A stretch of DNA of 64,000 nt from Ditylenchus dipsaci. Taxonomy: Eukaryota; Nematoda; Chromadorea; Rhabditida; Anguinidae. Shown piece after piece: positions 45,401 through 56,879 of this stretch. The DNA lies in NCBI GenBank assembly GCA_004194705.1, contig SADC01000096.1:1-64000 (forward strand), written 5' to 3'. The position numbers and the translations under genes were made by a program. Below the pieces are notes generated by a model, which was not told the DNA's origin, ran no database searches, and worked only from the letters and a program-made list of their open reading frames with translations. How positions within the stretch are numbered: the stretch's first letter is position 1; the number at the start of each line of letters is the position of its first letter.

Positions 45401-48400
45401 ATGCCTTGCCTCAAGGAGCCCAGGAAAAAGACTGCAGGTCAAGACCAAAACACCCTTGCTTTAATGCTGGTGACGAAAGGAACAATGAACAACCTGGGTT
45501 GACTGTCATACACACCATTTTATTAAGACAACACAACCAGATTGCCATGACACTTAGTCAGATCAATAACTTCTGGTCAGACGATCAGCTGTTTCAGGTT
45601 AGTAAAGAGTGTTGGGAAAACAATTTCCTCTGAAAAATTTTTTCGGTGGTCAAACTAAAAAACTTTAGAGAAAAATAAGTTATTGAATTTTTTGAATTTT
45701 GCATTCTTTCCCAATAAAATGGGATCCCGATAGGCCGACACTTCCGAAAGTTAATTCGTGCTTAGGTCCGACACTTTCCTCAATTCTGTTTAGACAGTCT
45801 AGTCCCAAATATAATAATGATTGGTCTTTAACTGATTTCCCATTTAGGAAACCAGAAGAATAATGGTCGCCAAAATGCAACATGTCATCTACAGTGAGTT
45901 TCTGCCAGTAGTGCTAGGCTGTGAAACAATGGCTAGATACGATTTGACACCACGAAAAACTGGCTACTTCACTGGCTATGACCCTAACTGTGATGCTCAA
46001 GTTAGTCAAGAGCTTGCTACAGCCGCTTTCCGATTTGGACACACCCTTATCAGAAATGTGTTTCCCAGAATGAACTCTGCTTACAATCAAAGCACTGTTC
46101 CTGTGGACCTTGAGGTCAATTTCAATAATGTTTCATCCTTTTATGATGAAAACAGTGGGCACATGGAGTCCATTCTTATGGGGCTACTTGGAGCACCTGG
46201 GTAAGATTTTTAAAATATTTTATCACTTAGCGGGGTGGTTAGTTGAAGGTCACCAATCTTTTTTTATTATTAAAATCATGTAGTATTTGGAAAATGATCG
46301 GCAAAATAGAAGTCCTTGCGGCTTCTTTTTTGCAGAACTAAAGAAAAATTTCGAAAATAAGTGAAAAAAGTGTCAAAGCATAGGCGGAAACGAACTTGAG
46401 CGGGTCACTAAATCGAGGGGCAACTGTAATTATATAACTTTTACAAAATGAAACTTTTCAGCATGGACTACGACAGACACATAGTAGACGCAGTGCGCAA
46501 CCACCTGTTCCAACGTCCAGGTGGTCCTCTAACCGGGCTTGACCTGCCAGCGGTCAACATCCAAAGAGGCCGTGACCACGGCATTCCGCCCTACAATCAG
46601 TACAGAGAGATGTGTGGTCTGCCAAAGCAATCACCTTTGATGATCTTCTGGGCAGTATGGACGAGTCAGCAGTGGCTGCTCTTAAATCAGTCTACGGAAA
46701 TGTGAATGACATTGATTTGTTTCCTGGACTGATGTCGGAGAAACCTTTGAAAGGTGCTCTTCTAGGACCGATGCTGACGTGCATTATTGCAGAGCAGTTT
46801 CAACGCTCCAAGAGATGTGACAGGTTTTATTATGAGAATGATGATCCAGCTACGAGATTTACACCAAGTTGGTTTTATTTGCTGTTTAACAGACACAGTC
46901 TGTAAGAATGACCAAGGGTCGGGACATAACGGAAAAATGAATTTTCCCCTTTTTTTACTATCTCGTAGCCTGAGCATTGGGGAGCTAAAGTACACCGGTA
47001 TTTTTGAAAATGAATTTATGAGAGACGACTTATGATCATTTGAACTTGGTCGGTCACCAGACCAATTCAACTATTTGTTGTCTTGAATGGAATTTGAATT
47101 CGTTAGGAAAATTTTTTAACTTAATCAAATTCTGATTTATTTGATTTTAACGGGGCGGCACACTTTTGATCAACACCCTTTTGATCAAGGGTGGTATTTC
47201 ATTCTGCCCCCTAATCTGTGAAAAATGCCCCCTAATTTTCTGAAAAATGCCCCTAATTTTTTTCTCGTCGTTTTTAGTCAAAACTTCGCGGGAATTCAAA
47301 TTTTCTAGTCAGAAAATAACTTGGATTGGTCAGAATCCCACCGCGGAATGGCCAGAAGTCCCTGAAAGTTGGTTTTTTGGGGGTTTACTAAATAGGGGGG
47401 GGGTTTACTTTTTGCGAAAAATCGATTGAGCTGATCAGATTTCGGGTCCGATGGGCTTAATCGCTCAGAATTCCAGGCTTACGGTGGTTTTTAAATTTTT
47501 TAGTTTGAACCAACCAAACCAAGTGGTCGTCCACTTGGATCAAAAAATTTTTTACGTTTTCATGGTCCAAAACCTATTTTCTAGATTAACTCGGGCATGC
47601 TGAAGATGGTTTGACAGTGGTAAAATGGCGTTTTCTCGAGTATTTTTTGAGTTTTGGCAAATAAATGATTTCACCAAAATCAATTATTCCTCAAAACTCA
47701 AAAAGTACTCGAGAAAACGGCATTTTACTACTGTCAAACCATCTTCAGCATGCCCGAGTTGATCTAGAAAACAGGTTTTGGACCATGAAAAACGTAAAAA
47801 AATTTTTGATCCAAGTGGACGACCACTTGGTTTGGTTGGTTCAGACTAAAAAATTTAAAAACCACCGTAAGCCTGGAATTCTGAGCAATTAAGCCATCGG
47901 ACCCGAAATCTGATCCGCTCAATCGATTTTTCACAAAAAGTATACCCCCCCTTAGCAAACCCCAAAAAACCAACTTTCAGGCGCTTCTGGCCATTCCGCG
48001 GTGGGATTCTGACCAATCCAAGTTATTTTCTGACTAGAAAATTTGAATTCCCGCAAAATTTTGACTAAAAATGACGAGAAAAAATTAGGGGGCATTTTTC
48101 AGAAAATTAGGGGCATTTTTCAGTAATTAGGGGCATTTTTCAGTAATTAGGGGCAATTCAAATTAGGGGGCATTTTTCCCGAAATAAGGGGGCATTTTTC
48201 ACAGATTAGGGGCAGAATTAAATATTACCCTTGATCAACCGCCCTTTTGATCAACACACTTTTGATCAACACCACTTAAGGTCACAGGTTCGAATCCTAA
48301 TGGTAGCAAACATCATTTTTCCTTGAACATCCCCTTTCAAGAAATTTTGTCTAGTTGCCGAATAACAGTCAGTCATGAACTAAAAGAAGCTTTAAGGATC

Positions 48401-49836
48401 TATATGGCCATATTAGGGTGGGAAAGGACCAAAAATAGACCAATTTAGAAAAGAAAGATGTTGAACATAGTTTTGTTGACTGGGGCCTACCGCATAAATA
48501 AACTCTGGTATGCATACATTTTTTATGCATCCAGAGTCACTTTCGAGTGATTTGCGTCTAAGGTATGTGGGTGTGTGCATCTCAACCCAAGCAACCAAGC
48601 CCCTGCGCCCCCGAAAGGGGCGCAGGGGGCTTGGTTGGTTAGAGATGTGCGCACTCACTTACCTTAGACATAATTCCGAGCAAGACTCTTGAAAAAAAAT
48701 GCATTTAGAGGCTCTTTTTGCCCAGCTCCAGTGACCAAAACATGCCAAAACAGGCAAATGGTCGAAATTTCAAAATGTCAAAAACTCAGTTTTTTATTAA
48801 CCAGAACTTAAAAATAATGTCTTTTTTGAACTCCTGAGATGATTTTAGGTCGATATAGGGTGTTTGGAAACACTTTTAAAAAAATTCCATTTGGGGGGGG
48901 GGGGTGACGGATATACTCCGGTAGGGTCGAAATATCCAAGAAAAAATGATGTTAGCTACCACTAGGATTCGAACCTGTAACCTTAAGATGTGTTGATCAA
49001 AAGTGTTGTTGATCAAAAGGGTGTTGATCAAAAGAGTGTTGATCAAAACGGCTAGCGCCATTTTAACGATCACACAAAAACCTGTGGACAAAATGGAAAA
49101 GTTGGAAAATCTATTGGAAAAGCCTGCATTTATGAAATAGTCAATTTGTACCAAAAATAGCTTTTAGTTTTGGTTACCCGTTCTTTTGAGGCTCCCTGAT
49201 TTTTGGTGTCCGGCAATCGAAATCAAAGAATTCAAACACTATAAACATGACTTTTTTTCAGCTCAATTAGCTGAAATCAGAAAAACTACTATGAGTAAAA
49301 TGATATGTGAAAGTAGTGAATATGCCCAGAAAATACAACCTAATGTTTTCCTTCTACCTGATGACTTGACGTAGGCTTTGGTAGCTCATAATCCAAAGAT
49401 TAAATTCAGCTTTCAGAAATGCGCCAATCAAATGTGCAGAGCTGCCAGCTACTGATCTATATGCTTGGCTAGACAGACGTGTGTATTTTGTAAAAGTGAG
49501 GAAAGAAAAATAAAAAAAGGTTTTAGAATTTTGTGTTGTGGACCAGAGAGTGATCAACCTAGGCAAAACCAAGAGAATCACTCCTTGTATAACCTGCACA
49601 TGTACCACTGAAGGAGTAAATTTTTCAATAATTTTTTCAATTGTTAGTTATCGTTGGATTAATTGCAGCCCGAGTGCCATTCAATAACAATAGAGCGGTG
49701 TGAAGACCTGTTCAATGACTATCTACTCTCTGAAATCAAGCAGGACACTGTGTGTGTTATCCAATGTTCAAGAGCTATTGCTGAAAGGAACTCCAGGTTT
49801 AGAGATGGCAAAGAGTTTATTGACACTAAGAAATAA
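36492..49836 (+). CDS. Tandem double haem peroxidase (DBLOX-like)
   Basis: One gene, about 1,480 codons, encoding two animal-type haem peroxidase domains in series. Exons: 36492-36538 (tentative) and 36597-36730, 36793-36975, 37852-38135, 38184-38366, 39178-39267, 39320-39650, 39747-39954, 41297-41853, 43020-43189, 43234-43549, 44412-44686, 44742-44886, 44942-44970, 45089-45597, 45848-46200, 46462-46867, 49262-49370, 49669-49836. The exon at 43234 holds the end of domain 1 (FNKLNLRYW) and the start of the next prodomain, which shows that both domains belong to one protein. The start is uncertain (see 34845). One base appears missing near 38080, 41677, 43357 and 46625, and probably at 43547 and 49669; otherwise phases fit. 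The product should be secreted. DBLOX-type double peroxidases are, as I recall, known from insects. Confidence 0.8.
37039..37282. repeat. ccgtaaatgttctaatagag palindromic element
   Basis: It starts accgtaaatgttctaatag and ends with complementary aatttacggtaa. A second, cleaner copy is at 59330-59486. It lies in an intron of the peroxidase gene. Confidence 0.5.
37522..37675. mobile_element. pogo-like miniature element in a peroxidase intron
   Basis: 154 bp. The ends cagtcaactgtcgatataac and its complement (gttatatcgagagtcaactg) are inverted and flanked by TA on both sides. The inner words are ccctggggaccggcc. Confidence 0.7.
37852..43300 (+). other. Peroxidase domain 1, catalytically dead
   Basis: The fold markers are present: [51 protein letters not shown] (Ca-binding loop), [49 protein letters not shown]. 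The catalytic residues are not. The distal segment reads QFVYEDV where QFLDHD is usual (His to Glu). The GDxRxNEQP segment reads GSPITNLLP (catalytic Arg and haem-linked Glu lost). The FRFGHTL segment reads GLFFYTL (proximal His to Tyr). It is an intact but inactive domain, presumably structural or regulatory. A frameshift position lies after the RQP codons (about 38080) and another in the TTT of about 41677. Confidence 0.8.
40200..40860. repeat. Rearranged gcgcagggggcttg-family copies in a peroxidase intron
   Basis: The 1.34-kb intron 39955-41296 is filled by two overlapping copies: cagggggcttgagag at 40390, and tgcataaagagtctctttt with ccttagacatgattccgag at 40620-40680. The outer arms caccttgggggaccaaggta and taccttggtccccaaggtg are inverted. 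The remainder of the intron shows nothing else. Confidence 0.55.
43726..43963. mobile_element. pogo-like miniature element, aagccgaca words
   Basis: 238 bp. The ends cagtcgaacctcgataagcc and ctttatcatg.../aagtcgaggttccactg are inverted and flanked by TA. The word gataagccgacaccctg is repeated near both ends. It lies in an intron of the peroxidase gene. Confidence 0.65.
44887..44941 (+). other. 55-bp intron splitting the distal-His codon
   Basis: The coding sequence reads gac ca, then gtagatta...atatttag, then t gat atg act. Removing this GT-AG segment restores Asp-His-Asp-Met-Thr-His. Without removal the frame stops at once (TAG at 44887-44890 region). The intron is made of repeats of tagtgatat and contains a partial copy of the downstream exon bases (gtgatatgact), so tandem duplication probably built it. 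Confidence 0.75.
47160..49050. repeat. Nested palindromes in the last large peroxidase intron
   Basis: The 2.4-kb intron 46868-49261 contains a palindrome 47200-48230 (cttggattggtcagaatccc family, with arrays of gggggcatttttcag-like words at its ends). It is bordered by repeats of cttttgatcaacacc (47162, 48228, 49000). Next to it is an inverted pair with a B-box-like caggttcgaatcctaatgg (48280) and its complement (48965), and a gcgcagggggcttgg copy (48420-48760) sits between them. Confidence 0.6.
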
Positions 49837-49863
49837 AAAAACTGATTGTTGTGCAAAGCTACT

Positions 49864-49869
49864 AATAAA
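49864..49869 (+). terminator. Polyadenylation signal, peroxidase gene
   Basis: AATAAA 28 bases after the TAA stop. Another AATAAA overlaps the stop itself (49832-49837). Confidence 0.6.
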
Positions 49870-50235
49870 AATTTTAATTTAATTCATTGGGGTCTAAGTT
49901 TTACAGACTACCATTCTGAGCCTAAAAAAAAGAAAAGAAGAGCGCATACTATTTACTTAATTACATTTTTTATGGAAAACGAACTATTCGATAAATTTTC
50001 GCCCTTTGTGGAACGAAAAAAAAGAAAAAAATCTCAAGTAATTCAAAAAAATAATCGATCAATATGTAATTTTTGTGATTTTTAGAACAAGAGTCTAAAC
50101 AGAGTCGACAAAATATTTAGAACATTTTTAGGTGACAAAATTTTGGTTAAAAATCATGTGAAAAAAGTCTGATCATTATTCAAAACGAACTACTAAACTA
50201 AAATGACCATACGAATGTCATTAAAAAAGAGTATA

Positions 50236-50402
50236 CAGTCAAAACTAGATATAACGAACCCCTGGGGACCGGCCACAATGTTTGTTGTATCGAGGGTATA
50301 CTATACGTCATTTCCCGTAGTCGCTGGCCGAACAGGCGTCAAAAATGTTCGTTATATCAGGGGTTTCGTGTATCGAGGTTTCATTTTATCTAAGTTTGAC
50401 TG
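50236..50402. mobile_element. pogo-like miniature element
   Basis: The left end cagtcaaaactagatataac follows TA. The right end taagtttgactg is its approximate complement. The internal word cgaacccctggggaccggcc is the same as in other copies. The TA at the right is lost. Confidence 0.6.
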
Positions 50403-52079
50403 TGCTGCACTTTTCTTCTTCGACTGCACGGCGAGTCAAAAATGTCGAAAGGCGAAATCGGCACTTTTCTTGTAGAAACAAAAAATATATAGACGCTTGG
50501 CAGAGACTAATCGCCAACTTCAAATGGCTTTATCTCCTAGTAAACTCGATCAGAAGATTTTCTGGCCGACTATATGTTTTTTCTAAGCTTTCTAATATTT
50601 TCTAAGTTTTCTGATGGTGTCTTTAGTTGTATGATTCTGTCGAATTTAACAAATTAACTTAGTGGTTCTATCGAAATTTCGTGTCCGAGATCAATGACGG
50701 AAAATGGGCATGAGAAGTTGCCCAGAACTTTTTTTATTATAAGTTGTATCAAACATAGAGGGCTGTAAATTATTTTGAAAATAGTATAATTTTTTTGCAA
50801 ATTTATTGCCTCCAATAAGTTTTCACACATTCATGAAATGACTCATTCCTTCCAAAACGAACCTATTTGCGTCACTCAAAACGATCTCATTTAACCTTAA
50901 CATTACTTCACACATTCTTGTGCTGTCAGCAGCAAAAGCTAACAAACAACGGAAGGTCAAACTGGTTTGCTCGCCAGTAATGCTACATTTGTTAATTTTC
51001 CCCAAAACCAAACATTTTTCTTGTTTGCCTCTACAAACCAATCATTTTTGTTTCTTCCGCGAAAAAATCCATAAAAATTCGTCAGTGCAATTACTGCATT
51101 CCGAAAAATTCCATTGCAGAATAAAATTTCCAACATTTTGAATAAAAAAAATAAAGAACTCTTCAAAACAGTGGATCAAAAAGGATGCGAAATCTTCTCT
51201 TTTTAGGAAAATTCCCTCCATAAAAAAACAAGAGGATGATCTTAAATAGGAAAGAGAAGTAGTGGAACCACATGTTTCCTTGTTCCTCTTTTTATAATTT
51301 TTTCCTTACAGGCAAATACAGGTGTCTAACATTAACCCCTTTCTCAGCCGATCATTATTGCATTGGATCACCAAAGTTTGAAAAAATAAGAAAAGAAAAC
51401 AATTTTTTACAAATCCTTATAAGAAGATTTTAATTTTAAATGTGTATGTGTCTGCCTCCAAACATTGTGGTAAGTTTGGCTCGAGATGAGTCAATGCCTT
51501 TGTAACAATGTCAACTTTTGAGGAGCAGGAAGAACGCCCACTTTTTTGACTTAAGGCTGGGAAGAACCAATTTAAAGAAGTCAGAAGTGAGAATGAAAAT
51601 TATTCTGCTCAAGTTGGTCTGCAATTTTTTCACGGAGGAAAAATGAAGAGTGGTTGCTTTCTTTCGTTAAGTAGCATTATTGTGTCTAATCAATTAATTA
51701 TTTGATTATGGTATTTCACTAGCTAACTTGAATTTTTGTTGGAAGTACACTGTAGCTGTATTTCTTTTTTGTTTGTGCAATTGCAAAACTAAGGTAGCTT
51801 GTTGTATTAGGTCGTGTCAAAAGTTCGTACTAATTTTTCTACAAAATCAATATTTGGAGCATTGCATTTTTACCATAGATTTTCCATCAATTTTTCAAAA
51901 GTTCTCCACTCATTTTGTAGCTGAAAATGTTGGCTACAAAATGAGTCTTAAAGTTTCAAAAAGTTGTATAAATATCCAATGGTAAAAACGCAATGCCACA
52001 AATATTGTTTAAAAAGAGGGTGCGAACTTTTGACACGACTTAATATTATTTTATTAAAAACTATACGGTATTCACTCTA
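50403..52079. other. Gene-free stretch
   Basis: I recognise no gene. 51820-52040 is a palindrome (ggtcgtgtcaaaagttcgtac against gtgcgaacttttgacacgac) of a separate family. The rest is AT-rich and unassigned. Confidence 0.4.
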
Positions 52080-53435
52080 ATGGCTCATTTATGGCTCATT
52101 TATAAACGTTGTCGTCGTCGTTGTCGTTGGAAAAAATGTTTTATAAAGGCATTTTTACGCCAACGACGACGACAACGACGACGACAACGACAACGACGAC
52201 CTATTTATAAAAATCCAACGATAACGCCAACGACAACGACGACGACAACGACAATGAAATTTTTCATTCAAAATTGGACAAATTTTGCATTTTAAGTCAG
52301 AATTTGAGGATTATCTATATTCTCTACACGTTTTTCTTCGAAATCTCGACTGAAAATGTGAAATTTGTCCAATTTGGAATGAAAAATTTCATTGTCGTTG
52401 TCGTCGTCGTTGTCGTTGGATTTTTCATAAATAGGTCGTCGTTGTCGTTGGCAAAAAAAAGGGTTTTATAAAAAAATATTCCAACGACGACGACAACGAC
52501 AACGTTTAAGACTTAACATAAGACTTTACCTTGGGTCCCCGAAGTACATAAGTACCCACTTTTGCTATATATTTTTAAATATTTTTAAAAGTTCCATACG
52601 TTGATTATGATAATCATAGTAATTTTGATAACTCTGATTAGTAATTATGATTAGTAATTATTAGCATGATGAAAATCATGCTAATTGAAGTGAATATGAT
52701 CAATTTGATGACCATAATCAACTCGATCATTATGTAAAAAGATGGCAAAAAAATGGGTGGACCATGATGTAGTTATTCAGAATTACTCATGATTCAAGAT
52801 TCACGACTCAAGATGATCACATAACGCCCTCCAGCAGTTCGAACTGAACCTCCAGGGCTGATTATATTCTTGGAGCACAAGAAGCAATGTTTTATTTGTG
52901 AAATCACGTGAATTTTAAATTTTTTCAATCCTTGGGTAAAATGGTATTAGAACCTGATCTAATAATTAGATGGTAGTTCTATTAGAGGAAGTTTATTTTT
53001 TCAATCACCCTTACTGAGGTCGTTCCCTTATGGCTCATTTATAAACGTTGTCGATGTTGTTGTCGTCGTCGTTGTCGTTGGAATATTTTTTTTATAAAAC
53101 CCTTTTTTCCGATAACGACGACGACAACGACGACGACAACGACAATGAAATTTTTCATTCAAAATTGGACAAATTTCACATTTTCAGTAGAGATTTCGAG
53201 GAAAAACATGCGGAGAATATAGTTAATCCTCAAATTCTGACTTAAAATCCAAAATTTGTCCAATTTGAAATGAAAAATTTCATTGTCGTTGTCGTCGTCG
53301 TCGTTGTCGTTGGCGTTATCGTTGGATTTTTTATAAATAGGTCGTCGTTGTCGTTGTCGTCGTTGGCGTAAAAGTGCCTTTATAAAACATTTTTCCAACG
53401 ACGACGACAACGACAACGTTTATAAATGAGCCATT
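52080..53435. mobile_element. Two foldback-like units with caacgacgacgacaacg arms
   Basis: Units at 52080-52510 and 53030-53435 each have arms of tandem acgacgaca/tgtcgtcgt trinucleotides and share the end tggctcatttataaacgttg. The right end of the second unit is its exact complement (cgtttataaatgagcca). The inner arms share caaaattggacaaatttt. The 520 bp between contains a separate atgattagtaattat-rich stretch. Reading frames here (runs of Arg, Thr, Asp) are artefacts. Confidence 0.65.
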
Positions 53436-54785
53436 AGGCTTGGGCTAAGGTAAGAGTAGGCCAGCGTATGTTAGAACGGACTCTAATGTTTTTCCCTGAC
53501 TACAAAAAAGTAAGAAAACATGTTTGAGTTCGTCCCAATATACCAGGGCTCCAAGTTGGTTGATTTATCAGCCATTGGCTGATTTTGGGCCCTCGATGCT
53601 GAGAATTTGTTTTTTGGCTGATTTTAGCTGATTTCGGCAAATTTCGGCTGATTTTGGCTGATTTTGACTATTTCTATGAAAATCAATTAAATGAAACCTT
53701 TCTATTGAAAAGTTTACGCTACATATTTATTTCATTTGTGCTCTGACTTCGATGATTTACCCGCGTGGAAATGTAACTGGTGGACAAAAAGTACCCTTAT
53801 ATATTGCAAGTCAAAAATTACAAATATACAGGAATGTAGACTCGCATCTCCTCTTTTAAATGGCATATTGAACTTAGCTTCATTCTTTTGAATAAGTCAC
53901 CAGTCAGCTCCAAACACTTGTGCGGTCATTTAGGAAGCTGACAAACGTTTTCATCCCTTTGAGTGATCAAATGTTTAATTGAATCTCAAGCGCCACGAAA
54001 CATCTTATCATCATAATGTAGCGCAGCTCAAGAGCTACAAAACCAATCTCACCAAATTATTTTTGAAATTCGGCCTTCTGGAAAAAATCAATTGCTTCAA
54101 AAATAGCCAAAATCCAAATTTTCCCGATTTTCACGGGTTTTCGCCACTTGTTGAAGCAATTCCTTTTTTCAAAAAAGCCATATCTTAACACTCTGTTTAA
54201 AAAAATCATTCAGTAACACTGGTTCTTCAGCTCTTGAGCTGCGTTACGACGAGACGATAAGATATTATAGTGACGCTTTCAATTCGATATAAAATTTGAA
54301 CACTGAAAAAGATGAAAATTCTTGTCGATTTCCTAAAATAACCGCACAACTGTTTGGAGCTGACTGGTGAATTATTCAAAATAATGAAACTAAATTTAAT
54401 ATGCCATTTAAAAGAAGAGATCCGAAGCCACATTTCTGTGTATTTGGAATTTTCGACTTGCAATGTTTGTATTTTAAAAAGTGAGCTCAAAAGTCTGCCA
54501 AAGACTTTTGTCCACCAGTTACAAATGTCTTAGCACCGATAGAAAATTGTCAAATGATGTTTGCGGTTGGGAGAAATATAGTATATTGTTGCGTTGTTGG
54601 TCCATTACGATTTTTGTAACAATTTATGTGTGGCTAACTTTTGGCTTATTTTCGGAATTTTTTGGCTGATTTTTGACCCCAAATGCTGATTTTGAAATTT
54701 TTTGGCTGATTTCAAGGTTCTACTACTTGGGAGCCCTGCAATATACGCTGGCCTACCCTTGCCTAAACCTTATCCTAGGATTTCG
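53436..54785. repeat. 1.35-kb palindrome
   Basis: The outer arms taggccagcgtat/atacgctggccta pair with each other, as do inner arms at 53820-53990 and 54240-54430 (cagctccaaacacttgtgcgg and its partner). The central hairpin is gcagctcaagagct. Both sides carry repeats of ttttggctgattt in opposite directions. The ORFs inside are shadows. Confidence 0.6.
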
Positions 54786-55192
54786 GTGACCCCTTGTTGT
54801 TTTCTTGAGAGCAGAGAAGAGAGCAGAGCGAACCAACAAGATAATTTATAACGGAACGAATGATAACGATTAATAACAGAGCGACACGAGTCAACAGAAG
54901 ACTCGATGTCGTGTCGAGACAATAATAATTACGAATAACAGTTCCACACAACACCCCTCAAACCGAATAAGTTCCAAATATTGTTAGCCAAGTCAGATGT
55001 TTTTAATCTTTGTGAAGGTTTAATAAAAATTTCTGTCCATTTGATTCTATGATTCTGAATGGATGCTTTTATTGATGCTTCCTTAAAAAATTCCAACTTA
55101 GAAGTTTTTGAGTTTAAAATGGCTGAAGCTGTCTGCTCCGGCCATTATTTAAGCCCTAGAAAATTATACTTTATTTTTTCTACTGTGACAAT
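54786..55192. other. Gene-free stretch
   Basis: A mixed AT-rich sequence with no recognisable gene. A short gagagcagagaagagagcag run lies near 54808. Confidence 0.35.
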
Positions 55193-55562
55193 TAGGGTTG
55201 TCTGGGCGCCGAAATTTTCGGGGCGCCGAGCCGAGTCGAAAACCGAATTTTTGACAAGCAGAAATTTTCAAACAATCCACACACAAACACGATCATTTTA
55301 TCAAACCAAGCGCTTTTATTGAACAATAAGTTACATACAACACTCAAAGAGCTCAAGAATTCTCTTGGTTATTTTGGTTCAAAGATAACAATACGCAAAA
55401 GGTTTTCTAGAGTCTGCGTCCGAGACTTAAAAACGGAGACAGTTTCATTCCGGGACAATAAATGATTTTAATTGAAATTTTCGGCGCGCCGAGCCGAAAG
55501 CCGAAAATTTTCGGCTTTTCGGCTTGAAAAGCCGAAATCGGCGCGCCGAGCCGACAACCCTA
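55193..55562. mobile_element. hAT-type miniature element, 8-bp duplication
   Basis: 370 bp. The ends tagggttgtc and gacaacccta are inverted. It is flanked by an exact 8-bp duplication gtgacaat (55185-55192 and 55563-55570). The arms carry the words ggcgcgccgagccga and gccgaaaattttcggc. Confidence 0.8.
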
Positions 55563-55922
55563 GTGACAATCCTAGTATACATTTTTTTATCAAAGGCAAT
55601 GATATGCTTTTTTGTTTCTTTAAAAAGATAATTTGATTTCTCAAAGGCCTTGAAATTTTTTGCCTGTCATAGAAGGATTGCGGAAAATTTTGAAAAATCA
55701 ACATAAAAAGTGTCAGTTTGAAAATTCTGGCTCTCTACTTGCTCTTTGCTGTCATCCTTGTGCTCTAACCTAAGATATTTTTTTGTTTTTTTTATCAGCC
55801 TTAGGTGCGAGCTCCAGCTGGATATCAAACTTATTTAAGGGACATGTGTGTATTATACATAGTATCGACTTGTTTTATTGACTAAAAAGGCATCCCGAAT
55901 TTCAGAAACCTTGTTTGTGATA

Positions 55923-56433
55923 ATGTTATTATTCATACTCTTCACACTTTCATTATCAATCTCTACAGTTCTATCAGTTGGAGGTATTGCAGAGCTTAAA
56001 GGTCTGACTGGAGATGCTCCTTACCTTGGTTTTGGCAATCAAGAACAAGCTCCTGAATACTTTGGAGAAGCTGCCTACCGTCAGTACTACAGCAATCCAG
56101 CTTATGGCTATGCTCCTGCCTATGGACAGGGTGGCAATTATGGTGGATTCAGAAGTCCTTACAGGGGATATGGCATTTCAAGTTAGTTTCGAAGAAATTC
56201 TTTTGCAAAAAATTTTTTTTTTAGAGTATCAACAAAATGCGATGAACAGCTATCCAGGACCAGGTTTTGGTGCTGGACCTGCATTCAATGGCTTAGGCGG
56301 CATAGGTGGCTTAGGTGGCTCTGGACCTCCAGGTTTGGCAACAGGACCAGTTGGAAATGTTGGCCTGGGTAGTGCTCTAGGCGGAGGAGTCTACCATGGA
56401 GGTGGCAACGAATGGGTTGTACAGAAAAATTAG
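55923..56433 (+). CDS. Secreted Gly/Tyr-rich small protein
   Basis: Two exons, 55923-56181 and 56225-56433, separated by a 43-bp intron (gttagt...ttttttag). Together they give 155 codons without frame defects. The first residues form a strong signal peptide (MLLFILFTLSLSISTVLS). The mature part has a Tyr/Ala/Gly-rich segment (EAAYRQYYSNPAYGYAP) and then a Gly-rich tail with GLGGIGGLGGSGPPG. It has no Cys in the mature part and no known domain. Such low-complexity secreted proteins occur in cuticle, egg-shell, silk-like or adhesive material; which one applies here is inference. An acceptor-like aatttcag lies 17 bases before the ATG, so a 5' non-coding exon or trans-splicing is possible. Confidence 0.75.
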
Positions 56434-56494
56434 TGAACAATTAATATTTGTAGTAATTTTCTTTTTGAGATGCTAACCACTGCATGTGTATGTA

Positions 56495-56500
56495 AATAAA
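56495..56500 (+). terminator. Polyadenylation signal, Gly/Tyr-rich protein gene
   Basis: AATAAA 62 bases after the TAG stop. Confidence 0.65.
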
Positions 56501-56879
56501 ATGTATTTCACAACAAAGCTGTCAAATCCGAAAATAACAAGTTTAATATATTTTGTTGGCGGACGTTAATTAACATTTTCTAACCGATTTACATTAACAA
56601 AACAAATTTACCAGAAATGAATCAAGAAAAAGAAAAAAAACAGGCAAAAAATCTAAAATAAGAAGGATGAAGGCGAGAAATCCCTGACTTTCTACTAGGG
56701 CCACTTTTTGAAAACTTCTCTAGAGCAAGTTAACACTTAATTTTTACATAGTAAGGTTAGCTTCCAAATGGATAAATTGTTCAAGAAGTGTCTGTAAAAG
56801 TGAGTCAAGATACAATGCCAAAAACTCGTTTTTTAGTTTAGGAGGGGCACGTAGAGAAAGGATTGGCTGAATTCTAATA

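Larger units (their letters stand above)
43234..49836 (+). other. Peroxidase domain 2, catalytic residues kept
   Basis: The prodomain ([23 protein letters not shown]) follows domain 1 directly. The domain then shows [25 protein letters not shown] and the distal motif GQIID-HDMTHSP (the distal His codon is completed across a 55-bp intron). It also has [12 protein letters not shown] (Ca loop), [15 protein letters not shown] (catalytic Arg, haem-linked Glu), [29 protein letters not shown] (proximal His) and [15 protein letters not shown]. The C-terminus is a Cys-containing tail ([15 protein letters not shown]) ending in DTKK and TAA at 49834. These are the residues known to be needed for peroxidase chemistry in the myeloperoxidase family. 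One base is missing after CGLPK (about 46625), where the frame resumes with [10 protein letters not shown]. Confidence 0.8.

Noticed and set aside
52080..53416. Arg-, Thr- and Asp-rich ORFs
   Set aside because: They are translations of acgacgaca tandem repeats in palindromes; both strands give equally long frames.
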